From: Cohnella rhizosphaerae
GTDB taxonomy: Bacteria; Bacillota; Bacilli; Paenibacillales; Paenibacillaceae
Length of the DNA stretch: 64,000 bases
Direction of reading: 5' to 3'
NCBI RefSeq assembly: GCF_029525575.1
Contig: NZ_JAPDIA010000007.1
Span: 1 to 64,000, forward strand
Under the pieces are notes generated by a model. The model had not been told where the DNA came from. It did no database searches and saw only the letters and a program-made list of their open reading frames with translations. A program made the position numbers and the translations under genes. Numbering within the stretch: position 1 is the stretch's first letter; the number at the start of each line of letters is the position of its first letter. Of the stretch, positions 30,399-39,632 are shown one piece after another.

Positions 30399-30637
30399 AA
30401 GACCCCTCGCGGGGTCTTCCGGGCGACGTTAATCGAAGCTGGACTTCCTGTCGTGCGTGACGTTGCCGGTTCATCCCGGCGCTTCGGCTCGTTGAAGGTT
30501 CGCTAACGCGATAACGTGCATTGCAGGACCATGTCTGCGACACAACCCCTCGCTTCCTACTCCGTCTTCGACGTTCCTCCTGCGGGTTGTTGCCTGCAAA
30601 GGTTCAACGGAACCAACACCTCTCTGTTCGTCGCCGG
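30399..30637 (-). ncRNA. Candidate structured RNA (~240 nt), family not recognised
   Basis: The gap 30252-30678 has no convincing gene. On the minus strand CCGGCGACG (30637-30629) can pair with CGTCGCCCGG (30428-30419), closing a ~200-nt domain. Inside are short perfect hairpins: GGTTC-CGTT-GAACC, CGTC-GAA-GACG, and GCCGG-GATGAA-CCGGC. Directly after comes GACCCC-GCGA-GGGGTC (30416-30401) with a short T run, as a terminator. It lacks the SRP RNA (GUCAGG..GGAAGG), RNase P (GAGGAAAGUCC) and tmRNA signatures. Structure and existence are inference. Confidence 0.4.
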
Positions 30638-30678
30638 TAATTAGAATGTCCGGCCCCGGGCGGCGTTATACGCGCCCT

Positions 30679-30864
30679 TTAAAATTGTTTGACCCTTTTC
30701 CATTTGCGATTGTGGTTGGTCGTCTCCGGAAAGCGCTCGCCCTTCTCCAGCGTCACATGCTTGGGGTCCTCGATGTTCATGTGAAAAGCGTCCTCGCCGA
30801 CTTCCATGTAATGACCGCCGTTCGGCGCGCGGTCGCCCGGTTCGAACTGTGTCTGTTCGCCCAT
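30679..30864 (-). CDS. YjzC family protein
   Basis: 61 residues: MGEQTQFEPGDRAPNGGHY and a His/Asp-rich middle, ending NRKWKRVKQF. This matches the small YjzC family of Bacilli, of unknown function. Good GGGAGG ahead of the start. It is divergent from rpsF. Confidence 0.82.
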   Translation of the reverse strand: MGEQTQFEPGDRAPNGGHYMEVGEDAFHMNIEDPKHVTLEKGERFPETTNHNRKWKRVKQF

Positions 30865-30903
30865 GGATGATCACCTCCCGGCCTTAGTGTTGCGGGAAAA
30901 ACC

Positions 30904-30932
30904 TTGCGGTATGCGGGCGAATGTGATAAATT
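30904..30932 (+). promoter_or_regulatory. Predicted rpsF operon promoter
   Basis: TTGCGG (30904-30909), 17 bases, TAAATT (30927-30932), about 100 bases before rpsF. The leader may carry the S6:S18-type autoregulatory fold known upstream of rpsF; I could not confirm it by eye. Confidence 0.45.
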
Positions 30933-31034
30933 ATTCGGGTATGCGTTAAAAAAGGCATACTCCTTGCTCCTCGGCCGCGGACAGGTTCTGCGGTATCGAA
31001 TCGGGGGGCCAAAGACCAAAAGGAGGTAACGAAG

Positions 31035-31319
31035 ATGCGCAACTACGAGTTGATGTACATCATTCGTCCGGACGTGGACCAAGAGTCCGTTCAAGCTGTC
31101 ACGGAGAAATTCCAGGGCATCATCGCGAACGGCGGCGAGATCACGAAGCATGAGGTACAAGGCAAGAAACGCCTCGCTTACGAGATCAACAAGCACCGCG
31201 ACGGGACGTATGTGCTGGTTCATTTCACGGCCGAGCCGGCTGTTGTCACCGAACTGGAACGCGTACTGAAGATCACGGACGAAGTCATTCGTCACATCGT
31301 CGTACGCGAAGTCGCTTAA
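31035..31319 (+). CDS. rpsF: Ribosomal protein bS6
   Basis: 94 residues, full length. MRNYELMYIIRPDVDQE and GKKRLAYEINKHRDGTYVLV are diagnostic. Strong AAAAGGAGGTAACG ribosome site. First gene of the conserved rpsF-ssb-rpsR operon; its product pairs with bS18. Confidence 0.97.
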   Translation: MRNYELMYIIRPDVDQESVQAVTEKFQGIIANGGEITKHEVQGKKRLAYEINKHRDGTYVLVHFTAEPAVVTELERVLKITDEVIRHIVVREVA

Positions 31320-31400
31320 GGCAGTCGCTTAAGTCAGCACAGCACGCAATACCCGGCGGCTAACGCCGTTCAAGTCGTCACTCGCAGGAGGGGACCGAAG

Positions 31401-31952
31401 ATGTTGAACCGTGTTATTCTGATCGGACGCTTAACCAAAGATCCCGAGCTTCGCTATACGCCTGCGGGCGTGGCCGTAGCCCAATTCACGCTGGCTGTAG
31501 ACCGCCCGTTCTCCCGCGATTCCGGCGGGGGCGAACGCGAACGCGAGGCGGACTTCATCCCGGTCGTCACTTGGCGCCAGCTGGCCGAGACATGCGCGAA
31601 CTACCTTCGGAAGGGCCGTCTGGCCGCCGTCGAGGGGCGCATTCAGGTGCGCAACTACGAGAACAACGAAGGTCGCCGCGTCTATGTCACCGAAGTCATC
31701 GCAGACAACGTACGCTTCCTCGAATCGCCGAACCGCGATGGCGGATCGCAAGGACGGGACGAGTACGGCGGAGGCGGTAACGGCGGCAATAGCGGCGGCG
31801 GAGGATATGGCGGTGGTGGTGGCGGCAATTACGGCGGAGGCAACTCCGGCGGCGGTCGCAGCTCCGGCTCCAGAGGCGGCAACAACCAATCGGATCCATT
31901 CGCGGACGACGGCAAGCCGATCGACATATCGGACGATGATTTGCCATTCTAA
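31401..31952 (+). CDS. ssb: Single-stranded DNA-binding protein
   Basis: 183 residues. OB fold over residues 1-105 ([20 protein letters not shown] at the start), then a long Gly-rich linker with runs of Gly, Ser, Tyr and Asn, and the acidic DDDLPF tip that recruits repair and replication proteins. Normal position between rpsF and rpsR. GGAGGGG ahead of the ATG. Confidence 0.97.
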   Translation: MLNRVILIGRLTKDPELRYTPAGVAVAQFTLAVDRPFSRDSGGGEREREADFIPVVTWRQLAETCANYLRKGRLAAVEGRIQVRNYENNEGRRVYVTEVIADNVRFLESPNRDGGSQGRDEYGGGGNGGNSGGGGYGGGGGGNYGGGNSGGGRSSGSRGGNNQSDPFADDGKPIDISDDDLPF

Positions 31953-31975
31953 GACAGGGAAGGACGGTACTATAA

Positions 31976-32308
31976 ATGAGCGAACAACAAGCACCAGCCG
32001 CTCGTGAAGAGCGCACGTATACGCCCCGCGAGAACCGCGGACCGGGCGGAGGCGGCGACCGCGAACAACGCGAGCCCCGCAAGTTCCGTCGCGGACGCAA
32101 CAAGCGCCGCAAAGTTTGCTACTTCACGGTAAACAAGATCACGCACGTCGACTACAAGGATCTGGACCTGCTCCGCAAGTTCATCTCCGAGCGCGGCAAG
32201 ATTTTGCCCCGTCGCGTGACCGGCACGAAGGCCAAGTACCAACGTATGCTGACGGTTGCGATCAAGCGCTCCCGCCAGATGGCGCTGCTGCCTTACACCA
32301 CCGACTGA
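31976..32308 (+). CDS. rpsR: Ribosomal protein bS18 with N-terminal extension
   Basis: 110 residues against the usual 75-90. The core begins about residue 36 ([19 protein letters not shown]) and ends with [10 protein letters not shown]. The N-terminal ~35 residues are rich in Arg, Glu and Gly and probably disordered. The Cys of KVCYF is the usual single zinc-type ligand. Last gene of the operon, followed by a terminator. Confidence 0.96.
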   Translation: MSEQQAPAAREERTYTPRENRGPGGGGDREQREPRKFRRGRNKRRKVCYFTVNKITHVDYKDLDLLRKFISERGKILPRRVTGTKAKYQRMLTVAIKRSRQMALLPYTTD

Positions 32309-32346
32309 GTCGGGTGACCTTACAGGCTGCGGATAACGACAGCCAG

Positions 32347-32377
32347 GGCTATGTCCTCCATGAGGGCATAGCCTTTT
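32347..32377 (+). terminator. Terminator of the rpsF operon
   Basis: GGGCTATG pairs with CATAGCC around a 13-base loop, followed by TTTT. Confidence 0.75.
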
Positions 32378-32445
32378 AATATTTGCTCTAGAAAGCAGGG
32401 CAGACGGACTTTGGCGTGCCGGCGTTTTTCATCAATGGGCGAATC

Positions 32446-32632
32446 GAAAAGCCTGCATTTGTACATGAATGTCCGATCGTCCCACTGGAAATAATGAAAA
32501 GCCTGCAAATATACAGGAAAATTCAAAGCACAAGCTGAAAAAGAGACCGATGAAGAAAAATAAATGCGTATTTGCAGTTTTTCGTTTAAAAGGATCGATA
32601 TTGGCGAAAATAACTGTATAATTGCAGGCTTT
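32446..32632. repeat. Four copies of a GAAAAGCCTGCA-type motif
   Basis: Consensus about GAAAAGCCTGCAAATATACAGG. Forward copies 32446-32469 and 32496-32520; reverse copies 32561-32584 and 32607-32632. The pairs face each other, so a long imperfect hairpin can form. They are in a gene-free stretch (32309-33080) that otherwise holds two hairpin terminators and one near-palindrome. Confidence 0.65.
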
Positions 32633-32836
32633 AAGGCGAACGTGTACCGCGGGCGACGACCGGCGTGCCCAGTGCGGGATATCGCGCAATTCCCCTTCGC
32701 GAGATGAAGCAGCGCATATCGGCGGATAGGCGGTTGACAGGCATTGCGCACGATCAGGCTTCGACTAACCGCTATAGATCGCTAAGGCTAAAGCCATTCC
32801 CCCGGACGGACTCTCATGTAACCTATACATTACGAT

Positions 32837-32879
32837 AAAAATCCCCGACCTCTGCAAATGCGGCAGCGTCGGGGATTTG
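32837..32879 (-). terminator. Terminator downstream of the second recombinase
   Basis: AAATCCCCGAC and GTCGGGGATTT form an 11-bp stem; on the minus strand it ends in TTTTTA. It lies 200 bases beyond the recombinase stop. Confidence 0.7.
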
Positions 32880-32946
32880 CTCGTGTTGAGCGTAAAATCC
32901 GCTGTATGGGTAAGGGTGTAATGACGTATACTGCTTATGTAAATCG

Positions 32947-32974
32947 ATGTCGTACAATTATAGTTGTACGACAT
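32947..32974. repeat. 28-bp near-palindrome, left of the recombinase
   Basis: ATGTCGTACAATTA followed by TAGTTGTACGACAT; the arms match at 13 of 14 positions. A closely similar copy lies at 34064-34091 on the other side of the recombinase gene. Possible recombinase core site. Confidence 0.7.
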
Positions 32975-33080
32975 TGGGCCTAAATTTATACCAAAAAAAA
33001 ACAAAATACTACAATACATTATAGGACAATAGACATAATCCGACAATATGAATTCAAGCAAACCTTTAAAAAAAAAGCGA

Positions 33081-34041
33081 TTAGGCGCCACTTCCCAATC
33101 CCGTTATGCTCTCCTCCACAAAGTCGGTCGCGGATTTCTTGATTTGTTCGACGGTGTGGAGATAGCGCTGGGTCGTATTAATATGCGTATGGCCCAACGT
33201 CTCCTGCACTTGTTGCAGCGAGGCGCCGCCGAGCAGGGCGAGCGTGGCGCTGGTATGCCTGAGCCAGTGAGGCGTAGGCGTCTTGCCGTGCAGCGCCTTG
33301 GAGGCTTCCTTGATAATACGTTCAATGTGCCTCGGCGATAGATCGAACAGCCGCGAAGAAACGCCTGCCGTAATCATCCCTTCAGGTCCGGCTTTCATAT
33401 AATCGGACAAATGCTTCCATAGTTGGCTCGGCACCTTGATCTCCCTGCTTTTCCCCCTTTTCCCGCAATGACATTCAGCCATACCGTCGTCTCGGACGGA
33501 TTGAAGTGAAAGTGAGAATGGCGAATAGCCGCCAGCTCGGAAACCCGCAGTCCGAGCGTAGCCAGGCAAAGACCGATCAAATAATTGCGGAAACTCTGGG
33601 CACGGAGCGCATGCAGCAGCATTTGGAGCTCTTCAAGCGTAAGAAAATGGCGGGAGCTCGTTACTTTGACGGACGGAAGCTTCACGGACGTAGTCGGGTT
33701 TTTGAGGAACACGCCGATATTCGGATCGCTGCCCCACTTGTATAGCGATTTCAGAGGCGCGACGAGAGCGGCGACGCTGGCTGCCGATAACGGTTTTTTT
33801 TGTGCGATTTAACGTTCCTCGCGTCAAACCCAGTTTAAAAAATTCAATTTCCCGCCACGTAACCTTGGATAGTGGGGTTTCACCTAGAAATTCTCTGAAT
33901 TGCTGAATCGCCCTGCGGTAATTCCGCTGCGTGTGGGCCGACTTTTCGAAGAGGGACAAAAAAGATATCGACAACAGCGTCGTCATCCATCGTGCCGACC
34001 GATTCATCATCGGTTAAGGTCGCTGAAGCGTGTTCCACCAT
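33081..34041 (-). CDS. Tyrosine recombinase/integrase, XerC-like (three shifts)
   Basis: Site-specific recombinase of 319 aa once three single-base shifts are undone: A6 33958-33963 (one too many), T8 33794-33801 (one too many) and T4 33449-33452 (one too few). The corrected protein has the core-binding domain (LFEKSAHTQRNYRRAIQQF) and the catalytic Arg in GLRVSELAAIR, Lys in GKGGK, HWLRHTSA, LGHTHINTTQRYLH and the Tyr nucleophile. All catalytic residues survive and the length is divisible by three, so it may well be intact in reality. Start ATG 34041. Near-palindromes flank it. Confidence 0.82.
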
Positions 34042-34063
34042 ACTTAGCCTGCCTGCCTTTCCT

Positions 34064-34091
34064 GGGTCGTACAACTATAATTGTCCGACAT
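34064..34091. repeat. 28-bp near-palindrome, right of the recombinase
   Basis: GGGTCGTACAACTATAATTGTCCGACAT, the reverse-complement-like partner of 32947-32974. It lies just upstream of the recombinase start codon, so it could also be an operator for the gene. Confidence 0.65.
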
Positions 34092-34196
34092 TCGTATCGT
34101 TCGAATAAACAAAACGGAAGGAGAATCGCGGTAACGATTATTCTTTTTTTATTTCAACGGCATTTTTGCCCAAAAAAAATTAAATTCGGAGGCCAC

Positions 34197-34848
34197 ATGC
34201 GCAATAGCATCCCATTGCTGAACAAGCTGACGCCAGAGTCCGGCATGACGATGAATTGGCTGGAAACCCTAAGGGACAAGCACGCCGATACCTATAGACA
34301 CAGTCTCAGGGTAGCTTGGCTGGCGGAAAAGCTCACTTCGTTGCTGCCGATCGACGATGCGCAAAGGCAGGAGATCGTAAGCGGATGCCTGCTGCACGAT
34401 ATCGGCAAATTGGTCATTCCCAATGAAATCCTGGATTCGATCAAACCCCTCACCAGCAAGGAGTGGGGGGCTGATCAAAGAGCATCCTCAGTTGGGGGCG
34501 TACCTGCTCCGAAATGAAAACATCGGGCTGACGACGATGGACGTCGTTCGTCATCACCACGAAAAGTGGGATGGGACGGGATATCCATCGATGCTCAAAG
34601 AGGATGAAATTCCTTTTGGCGCGAGGGTGTGCTGCGTGCTGGATGCCTTCGACAGCATGGTCGTCGATCGTCCCTATCGCAGAGGAAAATCGATAGAGGA
34701 GGCTATCGCCGAGCTGTTCGCCCATGCCGGATCTCAGTTCAGCTTGCCGATCGTCGAATGCTTCGCTTCGATGGCCGACCAGATCCGCATTTTCTACACG
34801 ACGCCTGTCCGCAGCCAGCCTGGCGAACCGGGAGGTGAAGTCCAATAA
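34197..34848 (+). CDS. HD domain (HD-GYP-like) protein (one +1 shift)
   Basis: 216 aa after correction. RHSLRVAWLAEKL, then GCLLHDIGKLVIPNEIL (about residues 63-79), HHHEKWDGTGYPSML and DAFDSMVVDRPYR give the complete HD-GYP pattern without other domains, so a cyclic-di-GMP phosphodiesterase or related hydrolase. The two frames meet at six Gs (34465-34470); five give KEWGLIKEHPQLGAYLL. ATG 34197 follows CGGAGG. It overlaps cheW by one base; with cheW and the receptor gene it looks like one signalling operon. Confidence 0.87.
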
Positions 34849-35276
34849 TGCACGACGAAAGGGAGCAGTACGTGGAATGCGGTCTGGCAGGACAACGTTA
34901 CGCCATTCGCATATCGGAGATTCAGGAGATTATCCGAATGCAGCGAATAACGCCCTTGCCGGAAGCGCCTTATTATGTGCAAGGCATAACGGGTCTTCGG
35001 GGCAGCATTCTCCCCGTCGTTTGCTTAAGAAAGCTGTTCGGCATTCCCGAGAAGACGGAAGACAAGCGTACGAGAATCGTCGTCGTCCAGCATGGAACGG
35101 CATCGCTCGGCATCATCGTGGATCATGTGAGCAGCGTGCTCACCTTCGAGCAGATACAAACAACCGAAGGATCTTTAAACCGACAGCAATCCAGCCTTAT
35201 CGCGATAGGCAAGCATGCCGACGGCCTTTTCGGAATTATCAGCATGGATAAGGTCATGGAGAGCCTCTACGCCTAA
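34848..35276 (+). CDS. CheW-like chemotaxis adaptor
   Basis: 142 residues, one CheW domain: EYVECGLAGQRYAIRISEIQ without the E, then the conserved ITGLRGSILPVVCLRKLFG (about residues 47-65) and VDHVSSVLTF. CheW links receptors to the CheA kinase. No cheA, cheY, cheB or cheR is nearby, so it must use a kinase encoded elsewhere or act only with the adjacent receptor. Starts on the last base of the HD gene. Confidence 0.9.
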   Translation: MHDEREQYVECGLAGQRYAIRISEIQEIIRMQRITPLPEAPYYVQGITGLRGSILPVVCLRKLFGIPEKTEDKRTRIVVVQHGTASLGIIVDHVSSVLTFEQIQTTEGSLNRQQSSLIAIGKHADGLFGIISMDKVMESLYA

Positions 35277-35323
35277 AGCAGAAAACAAATCGCAAAATCT
35301 AACGAGCATAAGGGGTGGAGAGC

Positions 35324-36913
35324 ATGAAATGGTTTTACGATTTGAAAACGAGCGTCAAATTGATTGCTTCGTTTATTGTAATGGCGCTGCTCATGGCGAT
35401 CGTCGGGATCTACGGACTGAACGGACTTGGTACGAGCAACAGCAACCTGAAGGACATGTACAACAACCAGCTTATCGCCGTACAACAGCTATTAATGGCG
35501 CAGTCGAACCTGAACGAAGTACGGACGCAGGTGCGCAAGCTGTATATGACCAACGCCGAATCGGATAAACAAACCGTTCGCGATAAAATAACCGATACGC
35601 AAGCGCTTGTTCAAGCCGGATTGGATGCTTTCCAGAAAACCAAATTGTCGGAGACGTCCGCCAGCAAGATAGATCCCTTGCTGGAAGGATGGACGCAGTA
35701 TCAAAAAAGGACGGAGCAGCTGTTGGCTTTGGACAAAAGCGGGGCCAACGACGAGATGAAGGCGTTCATCGACGGCGATTATACGACCACCGCCCAAGCG
35801 TTCATGGCTAAACTGGGAGAGCTCGTCAACATCAACGTAGGCGAAGCGGAAGCGGCGAGAGACAAGGGGGAGAAAAGCTACAACTCGGCCAAGATCACGA
35901 CGATCGTCATCATCGCGCTTGGCGTTCTGATCAGCGTCATGTTCGGCTACTGGATCGCCAAAATCATATCCGGTCCGATCGCCAAGGTCGTCGAGCTGCT
36001 GAAACGGATAGCCGACGGCGATCTGAGACATACGACCGATATCCGTACGAAGGACGAGATAGGGATACTGGCCGACGCAGCCAATACAACGGTGATCAAG
36101 CTTCGGTCTACCGTGCAGTCGATCGCGGACAGCGCGCAGAATCTGTCGGCCGCGTCGCAGGAGATCTCGGCGAGCACGGAAGAGGTCGCCAGCGGCAGCA
36201 TGAGCCAGGCGAACGCCGCCATTTCGATCAGCGAACTGTTCAAGGATCTATCCTCCGCCATACATACGGTAGCGGGAAATACGGAAAAGGCGTACGAAAT
36301 ATCCGACACGACGATGAAGAAAGCCCAAGACGGAGGAGAGATCATCAGGGCCTCGGTCGACAGCATGTCCAAGGTCGAAGCCAGCATGGCGCGTCTGGAG
36401 GAAGACTCCAACCTGATCGGAGAGATCATCGAGGTGATCGACGATATCGCGGACCAGACGAATCTGCTCGCATTGAACGCGGCCATCGAGGCGGCGCGGG
36501 CGGGAGAGCAAGGACGCGGATTCGCGGTCGTCGCCGACGAGGTGCGGAAGCTGGCCGAGCGGAGCACGGAGGCGACCAAGCAAATTACGGGGATTATTAA
36601 AGGCATGCAGCAAAATACGAAAAGCAGCGTCGGCGCGGTGCAGGATTGCGCAAGCTACTCCAGGAGCACGGGCGAAGCGTTCGACGGCATCAGCGATCTC
36701 GTCAACAAGACGAGCCATATGATGTCCGAGATCGCGGCCGCAAGCGAAGAACAGTCCGCGCAGACGGCCAGCGTGCTCGGCTCGGTGGAGAGCATCTCGA
36801 ACGCGAGCCAGCAATCCGCCGCCGCCAGCGAGGAGACGGCCGCGGCCGCGCAATCGTTGGCCGTATTGGCAGAGGACCTGCAGCGCGCCGTTTCTATTTT
36901 CAAAACGGTCTGA
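35324..36913 (+). CDS. Methyl-accepting chemotaxis protein
   Basis: Membrane chemoreceptor (529 aa). Transmembrane helix 1 about residues 10-30, a periplasm-side four-helix-bundle sensor with [19 protein letters not shown] (4HB_MCP type), helix 2 about 190-210, HAMP about 211-265, then the long coiled-coil signalling domain with the hairpin tip [22 protein letters not shown] 35324 has AAGGGGTGGAG; GTG 35315 is in frame but lies in that site. C-terminus has no CheR/CheB-tethering pentapeptide. Follows cheW by 47 bases. Confidence 0.93.
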   Translation: MKWFYDLKTSVKLIASFIVMALLMAIVGIYGLNGLGTSNSNLKDMYNNQLIAVQQLLMAQSNLNEVRTQVRKLYMTNAESDKQTVRDKITDTQALVQAGLDAFQKTKLSETSASKIDPLLEGWTQYQKRTEQLLALDKSGANDEMKAFIDGDYTTTAQAFMAKLGELVNINVGEAEAARDKGEKSYNSAKITTIVIIALGVLISVMFGYWIAKIISGPIAKVVELLKRIADGDLRHTTDIRTKDEIGILADAANTTVIKLRSTVQSIADSAQNLSAASQEISASTEEVASGSMSQANAAISISELFKDLSSAIHTVAGNTEKAYEISDTTMKKAQDGGEIIRASVDSMSKVEASMARLEEDSNLIGEIIEVIDDIADQTNLLALNAAIEAARAGEQGRGFAVVADEVRKLAERSTEATKQITGIIKGMQQNTKSSVGAVQDCASYSRSTGEAFDGISDLVNKTSHMMSEIAAASEEQSAQTASVLGSVESISNASQQSAAASEETAAAAQSLAVLAEDLQRAVSIFKTV

Positions 36914-36959
36914 TGCCCGATGCGGATGGATCGATCTGGCGCCGCTGGCGGCTGCGTCC

Positions 36960-36989
36960 TTGGAGACACTTCGGAACGCGTGGTATAAT
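36960..36989 (+). promoter_or_regulatory. Predicted promoter of the CBS gene
   Basis: TTGGAG (36960-36965), 18 bases, perfect TATAAT (36984-36989), 42 bases before the start codon. Confidence 0.6.
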
Positions 36990-37030
36990 GGGGTGGATTC
37001 GAATCGCAACGCGCTAGAGGAGAGGAACAA

Positions 37031-37471
37031 ATGAATATCGCGTTTTTCCTCCTGCCGAAGCAGGAGGTCGTATGCCTGCCTTCGAACGCCACGCTGCGCC
37101 AGACGCTCGAGCGGATGGAGCGCCATCGGTATACGGCCGTGCCCGTGCTCGGCGAGGACGGGAAGTACGTAGGGACCGTTACGGAAGGCGATTTGTTGTG
37201 GTATCTCAAAAATCGCGAAGGGCTATCATTCGAGCAGACCGCTCGCATTCCATTATCTGAAGTGCCTCTGCGTACGACGAACAAGCCGGTCCAAATCGAT
37301 GCCAATATGGAAGATCTCATCTCGCTCGCCAAGGGCCAGAACTTCGTCCCGGTCGTGGACGACACCAGCGCGTTCATCGGCATCGTGCGTCGCAGCGATA
37401 TCATCGACTATTGCGCCGGATCACTGATCGGACACGGCACGGATGATAAGAAGGTAAAACGGGAAGCTTAA
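37031..37471 (+). CDS. CBS-domain pair protein
   Basis: 146 residues forming one Bateman module: two CBS motifs, LRQTLERMERHRYTAVPVLG (about residues 22-41) and MEDLISLAKGQNFVPVVDD (about 92-110), each followed by the typical VGTVTEGDLL and IGIVRRSDIID strands. Such stand-alone modules bind adenine nucleotides. No partner domain. GAGAGGAAC precedes the ATG. Confidence 0.88.
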   Translation: MNIAFFLLPKQEVVCLPSNATLRQTLERMERHRYTAVPVLGEDGKYVGTVTEGDLLWYLKNREGLSFEQTARIPLSEVPLRTTNKPVQIDANMEDLISLAKGQNFVPVVDDTSAFIGIVRRSDIIDYCAGSLIGHGTDDKKVKREA

Positions 37472-37535
37472 AGGTGGAAAAGGATGGCATCGCAAGCAGC
37501 GGACGCCATTCGAAGCTACCTTGGAGGAATCCCGC

Positions 37536-39580
37536 ATGAATAAAAGAAAACGCTGGAGAGCGGTCGGTTATTCGATCGCTCTCCTCGCGGCAGCCTCGGT
37601 CGCTGCCGCGGCTGTTAGAGGAAGCGGCAGTCCGTTCGGGTATCCGGGACGGTACGCCGCTTCTTTGAGTCGTCCGGAAAAAGCGGCGCCGGCGGCTGGG
37701 AGCGCAAGCACATGGCAGGCCGAAAGGACGGAGCCGGCATCTGCCTTGGACGAGCCGAGCGCAACGGAGCTGGGTCGCGTGTACGACATTGTCATCGCGG
37801 GCGGCAGGGTGATCAATCCGGAGACGGGCCTCGACCGCAGCGGCGTCAACGTCGCCGTTCAAGGCGGCCGCATCGCGCTGGTGACGGAGCGGCCGGTCAA
37901 AGGGCGGCGCACGATCGATGCGCGCGGGCTGGTGGTCGCGCCGGGCTTTATCGACAATCTGTCCTACGACCCGAACCCGCTCGGCGTCTGGAACAAGATC
38001 GCCGACGGCGTCACGTCCAATATCGCCATGCACGGCGGCACGGACGCGCCCCGCAAGTGGTACCCGTACTATGCGCGCGCGAAGACGCCACTCCACTATG
38101 GCGCCTCCTTCTTCTATACGAAGGCGCGCAACAAGCAGGGCATCGGCCTGTACACGCCGGCGACGGCCGAGCAGACCCGTCGCCTTGCGGCCGAGGCGGA
38201 ACAGGCGCTGCAGGACGGCGTGCTCGGCATCTCGTTCAGCCTGGAGTACGTGCCGGGCATCGGCGCCGAAGAAGTGCTGCCGCTCATGCGGCTCGCATAC
38301 AAGTACAACGTGCCGGTCTATTTTCACGCCAGATACTCCGACATGACCGAGCCGGGCACGAACATCGACGCGATGAACGAGATTATCGGCTATGCGCGGG
38401 AGACCGGCGCATCCGTCCACGTCGACCACATCAACAGCACGGGCGGCACCTTCTCCATGAAGCAGTCGCTGGACATGCTGGCGAAGGCGCGCGCGGAGGG
38501 GCTCGATATCACCGCTTGCACGTATCCATACGACTATTGGGGGACGTATCTCAATTCGGCGCGGTTCGACGCGGGCTGGCAGGAGCGCTTCGGAATCACT
38601 TACAAGGACCTGCAGATCGCGGGGACGTCGGAGCGCCTGACGGAGACGACGTTCGGCACGTTCAAAAAAAGAGGGAAAACTCGCGGTCGCTTACGCCATT
38701 CCGGAGCGGGATATCGAGGATTCGCTGGCCGCGCCCTTCGTCATGATCGGCAGCGATGCCATTCTGGAGCCGGGCAACAACAATCATCCGCGCGCTTCGG
38801 GCACGTTCGCCCGCACGGTCGGCCTGTACGCGCGCGAGCATCGCGTCATCTCGCTCATGGACGCCGTGGCGAAGATGTCGCTGATGCCGGCCAAGCGTCT
38901 CGAACGGCAAGCGCCGGCGCTGCGGAAAAAGGGGCGGATCGCGCGCGGAATGGACGCGGACATCGTGATCTTCGACTATGCGAAGATCGGAGACCGGTCC
39001 ACGGTCGAGCGGCCGGAGCTGCCGTCCGCGGGCATCCGCTACGTGCTGATCGGCGGCCGGATCGCGTTGGACGGCCTAGGGCTGCACAAGAGCGTTCGCG
39101 CCGGCGAGCCGATCCGCAGCGCGTTCGTCCGCGTGCCGGCAGGGGGGAGCGGGCGCGCTCACGCTGCAATCGGCAGAAGGAGCGAAGCTGGCGGCCGTGC
39201 CGGCAGTCGCTTATCGCGGCCGGACTTATGCGGACGTAAGGGTGCTGGAGGCGTTGGGTTATGCATTGAGCTGGGACGTCAGGACGCATACGCTGGCGGC
39301 CGAACGCGGGGAGACCGGGCAGGCAGCCCGCATGGAAGGATCGAACCTCGAGGCCGGCAAGAAAATCCGGGAAGCAATGCCGCCGTTCTCGTCGCGGACG
39401 GGGCCGCAGCCGGGCGAACTCATGCTCGAACGCGGACATCGGCTGGTCTGGAACGGCGGAAGCGTCGAGCTGCTATCGATCGATAACGGAGACTTTATGC
39501 CGTTGTCCGTGCTGGAAGAGATGGGGCTGCGCGCGCAGCCGAAGGGACCGGACGCATGGACCGTCCGGCCGACGGCGTAG
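37536..39580 (+). CDS. Secreted amidohydrolase, D-aminoacylase/D-glutamate deacylase-like (two +1 shifts)
   Basis: 680 aa after correction. N-terminal membrane segment about residues 8-26, a linker, then the amidohydrolase fold (YDIVIAGGRVINPETG; VVAPGFIDNLSYDPN; HVDHINSTGG; IGSDAILEPGNNNHPRASG). The first metal motif HxH of classic D-aminoacylases is replaced by NLSYD, as I recall for the D-glutamate deacylase-like subgroup. A C-terminal copper-amine-oxidase-N-like stalk domain follows (VAYRGRTYADVRVLEALGY). Shifts: A7 38664-38670 and G6 39142-39147. The ATG follows TTGGAGG. Substrate unknown. Confidence 0.82.
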
Positions 39581-39586
39581 CGGGAG

Positions 39587-39620
39587 GCCGGCCCGGGCTG
39601 CGCGCGCAGCCCGGGCCGGC
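39587..39620. terminator. Perfect 17-bp-arm palindrome between convergent genes
   Basis: GCCGGCCCGGGCTGCGC and its exact complement without loop, between the amidohydrolase stop and the end of the reductase gene. No T tract on either side, so a terminator role is inferred only from position. Confidence 0.5.
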
Positions 39621-39632
39621 GAAGATGCTCCG

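Noticed and set aside
30271..30543. A 90-codon minus-strand frame in the candidate RNA region
   Set aside because: No ribosome site, atypical Arg/Ser-rich composition, and it overlaps the predicted RNA stems and the upstream promoter of another gene.
30399..30637. SRP RNA, RNase P RNA or tmRNA
   Set aside because: Their diagnostic conserved sequences are absent, so the region is kept only as an unclassified candidate.
32347..32377. A riboswitch behind rpsR
   Set aside because: It is a simple hairpin with a T tail after the operon end and no gene follows on that strand.
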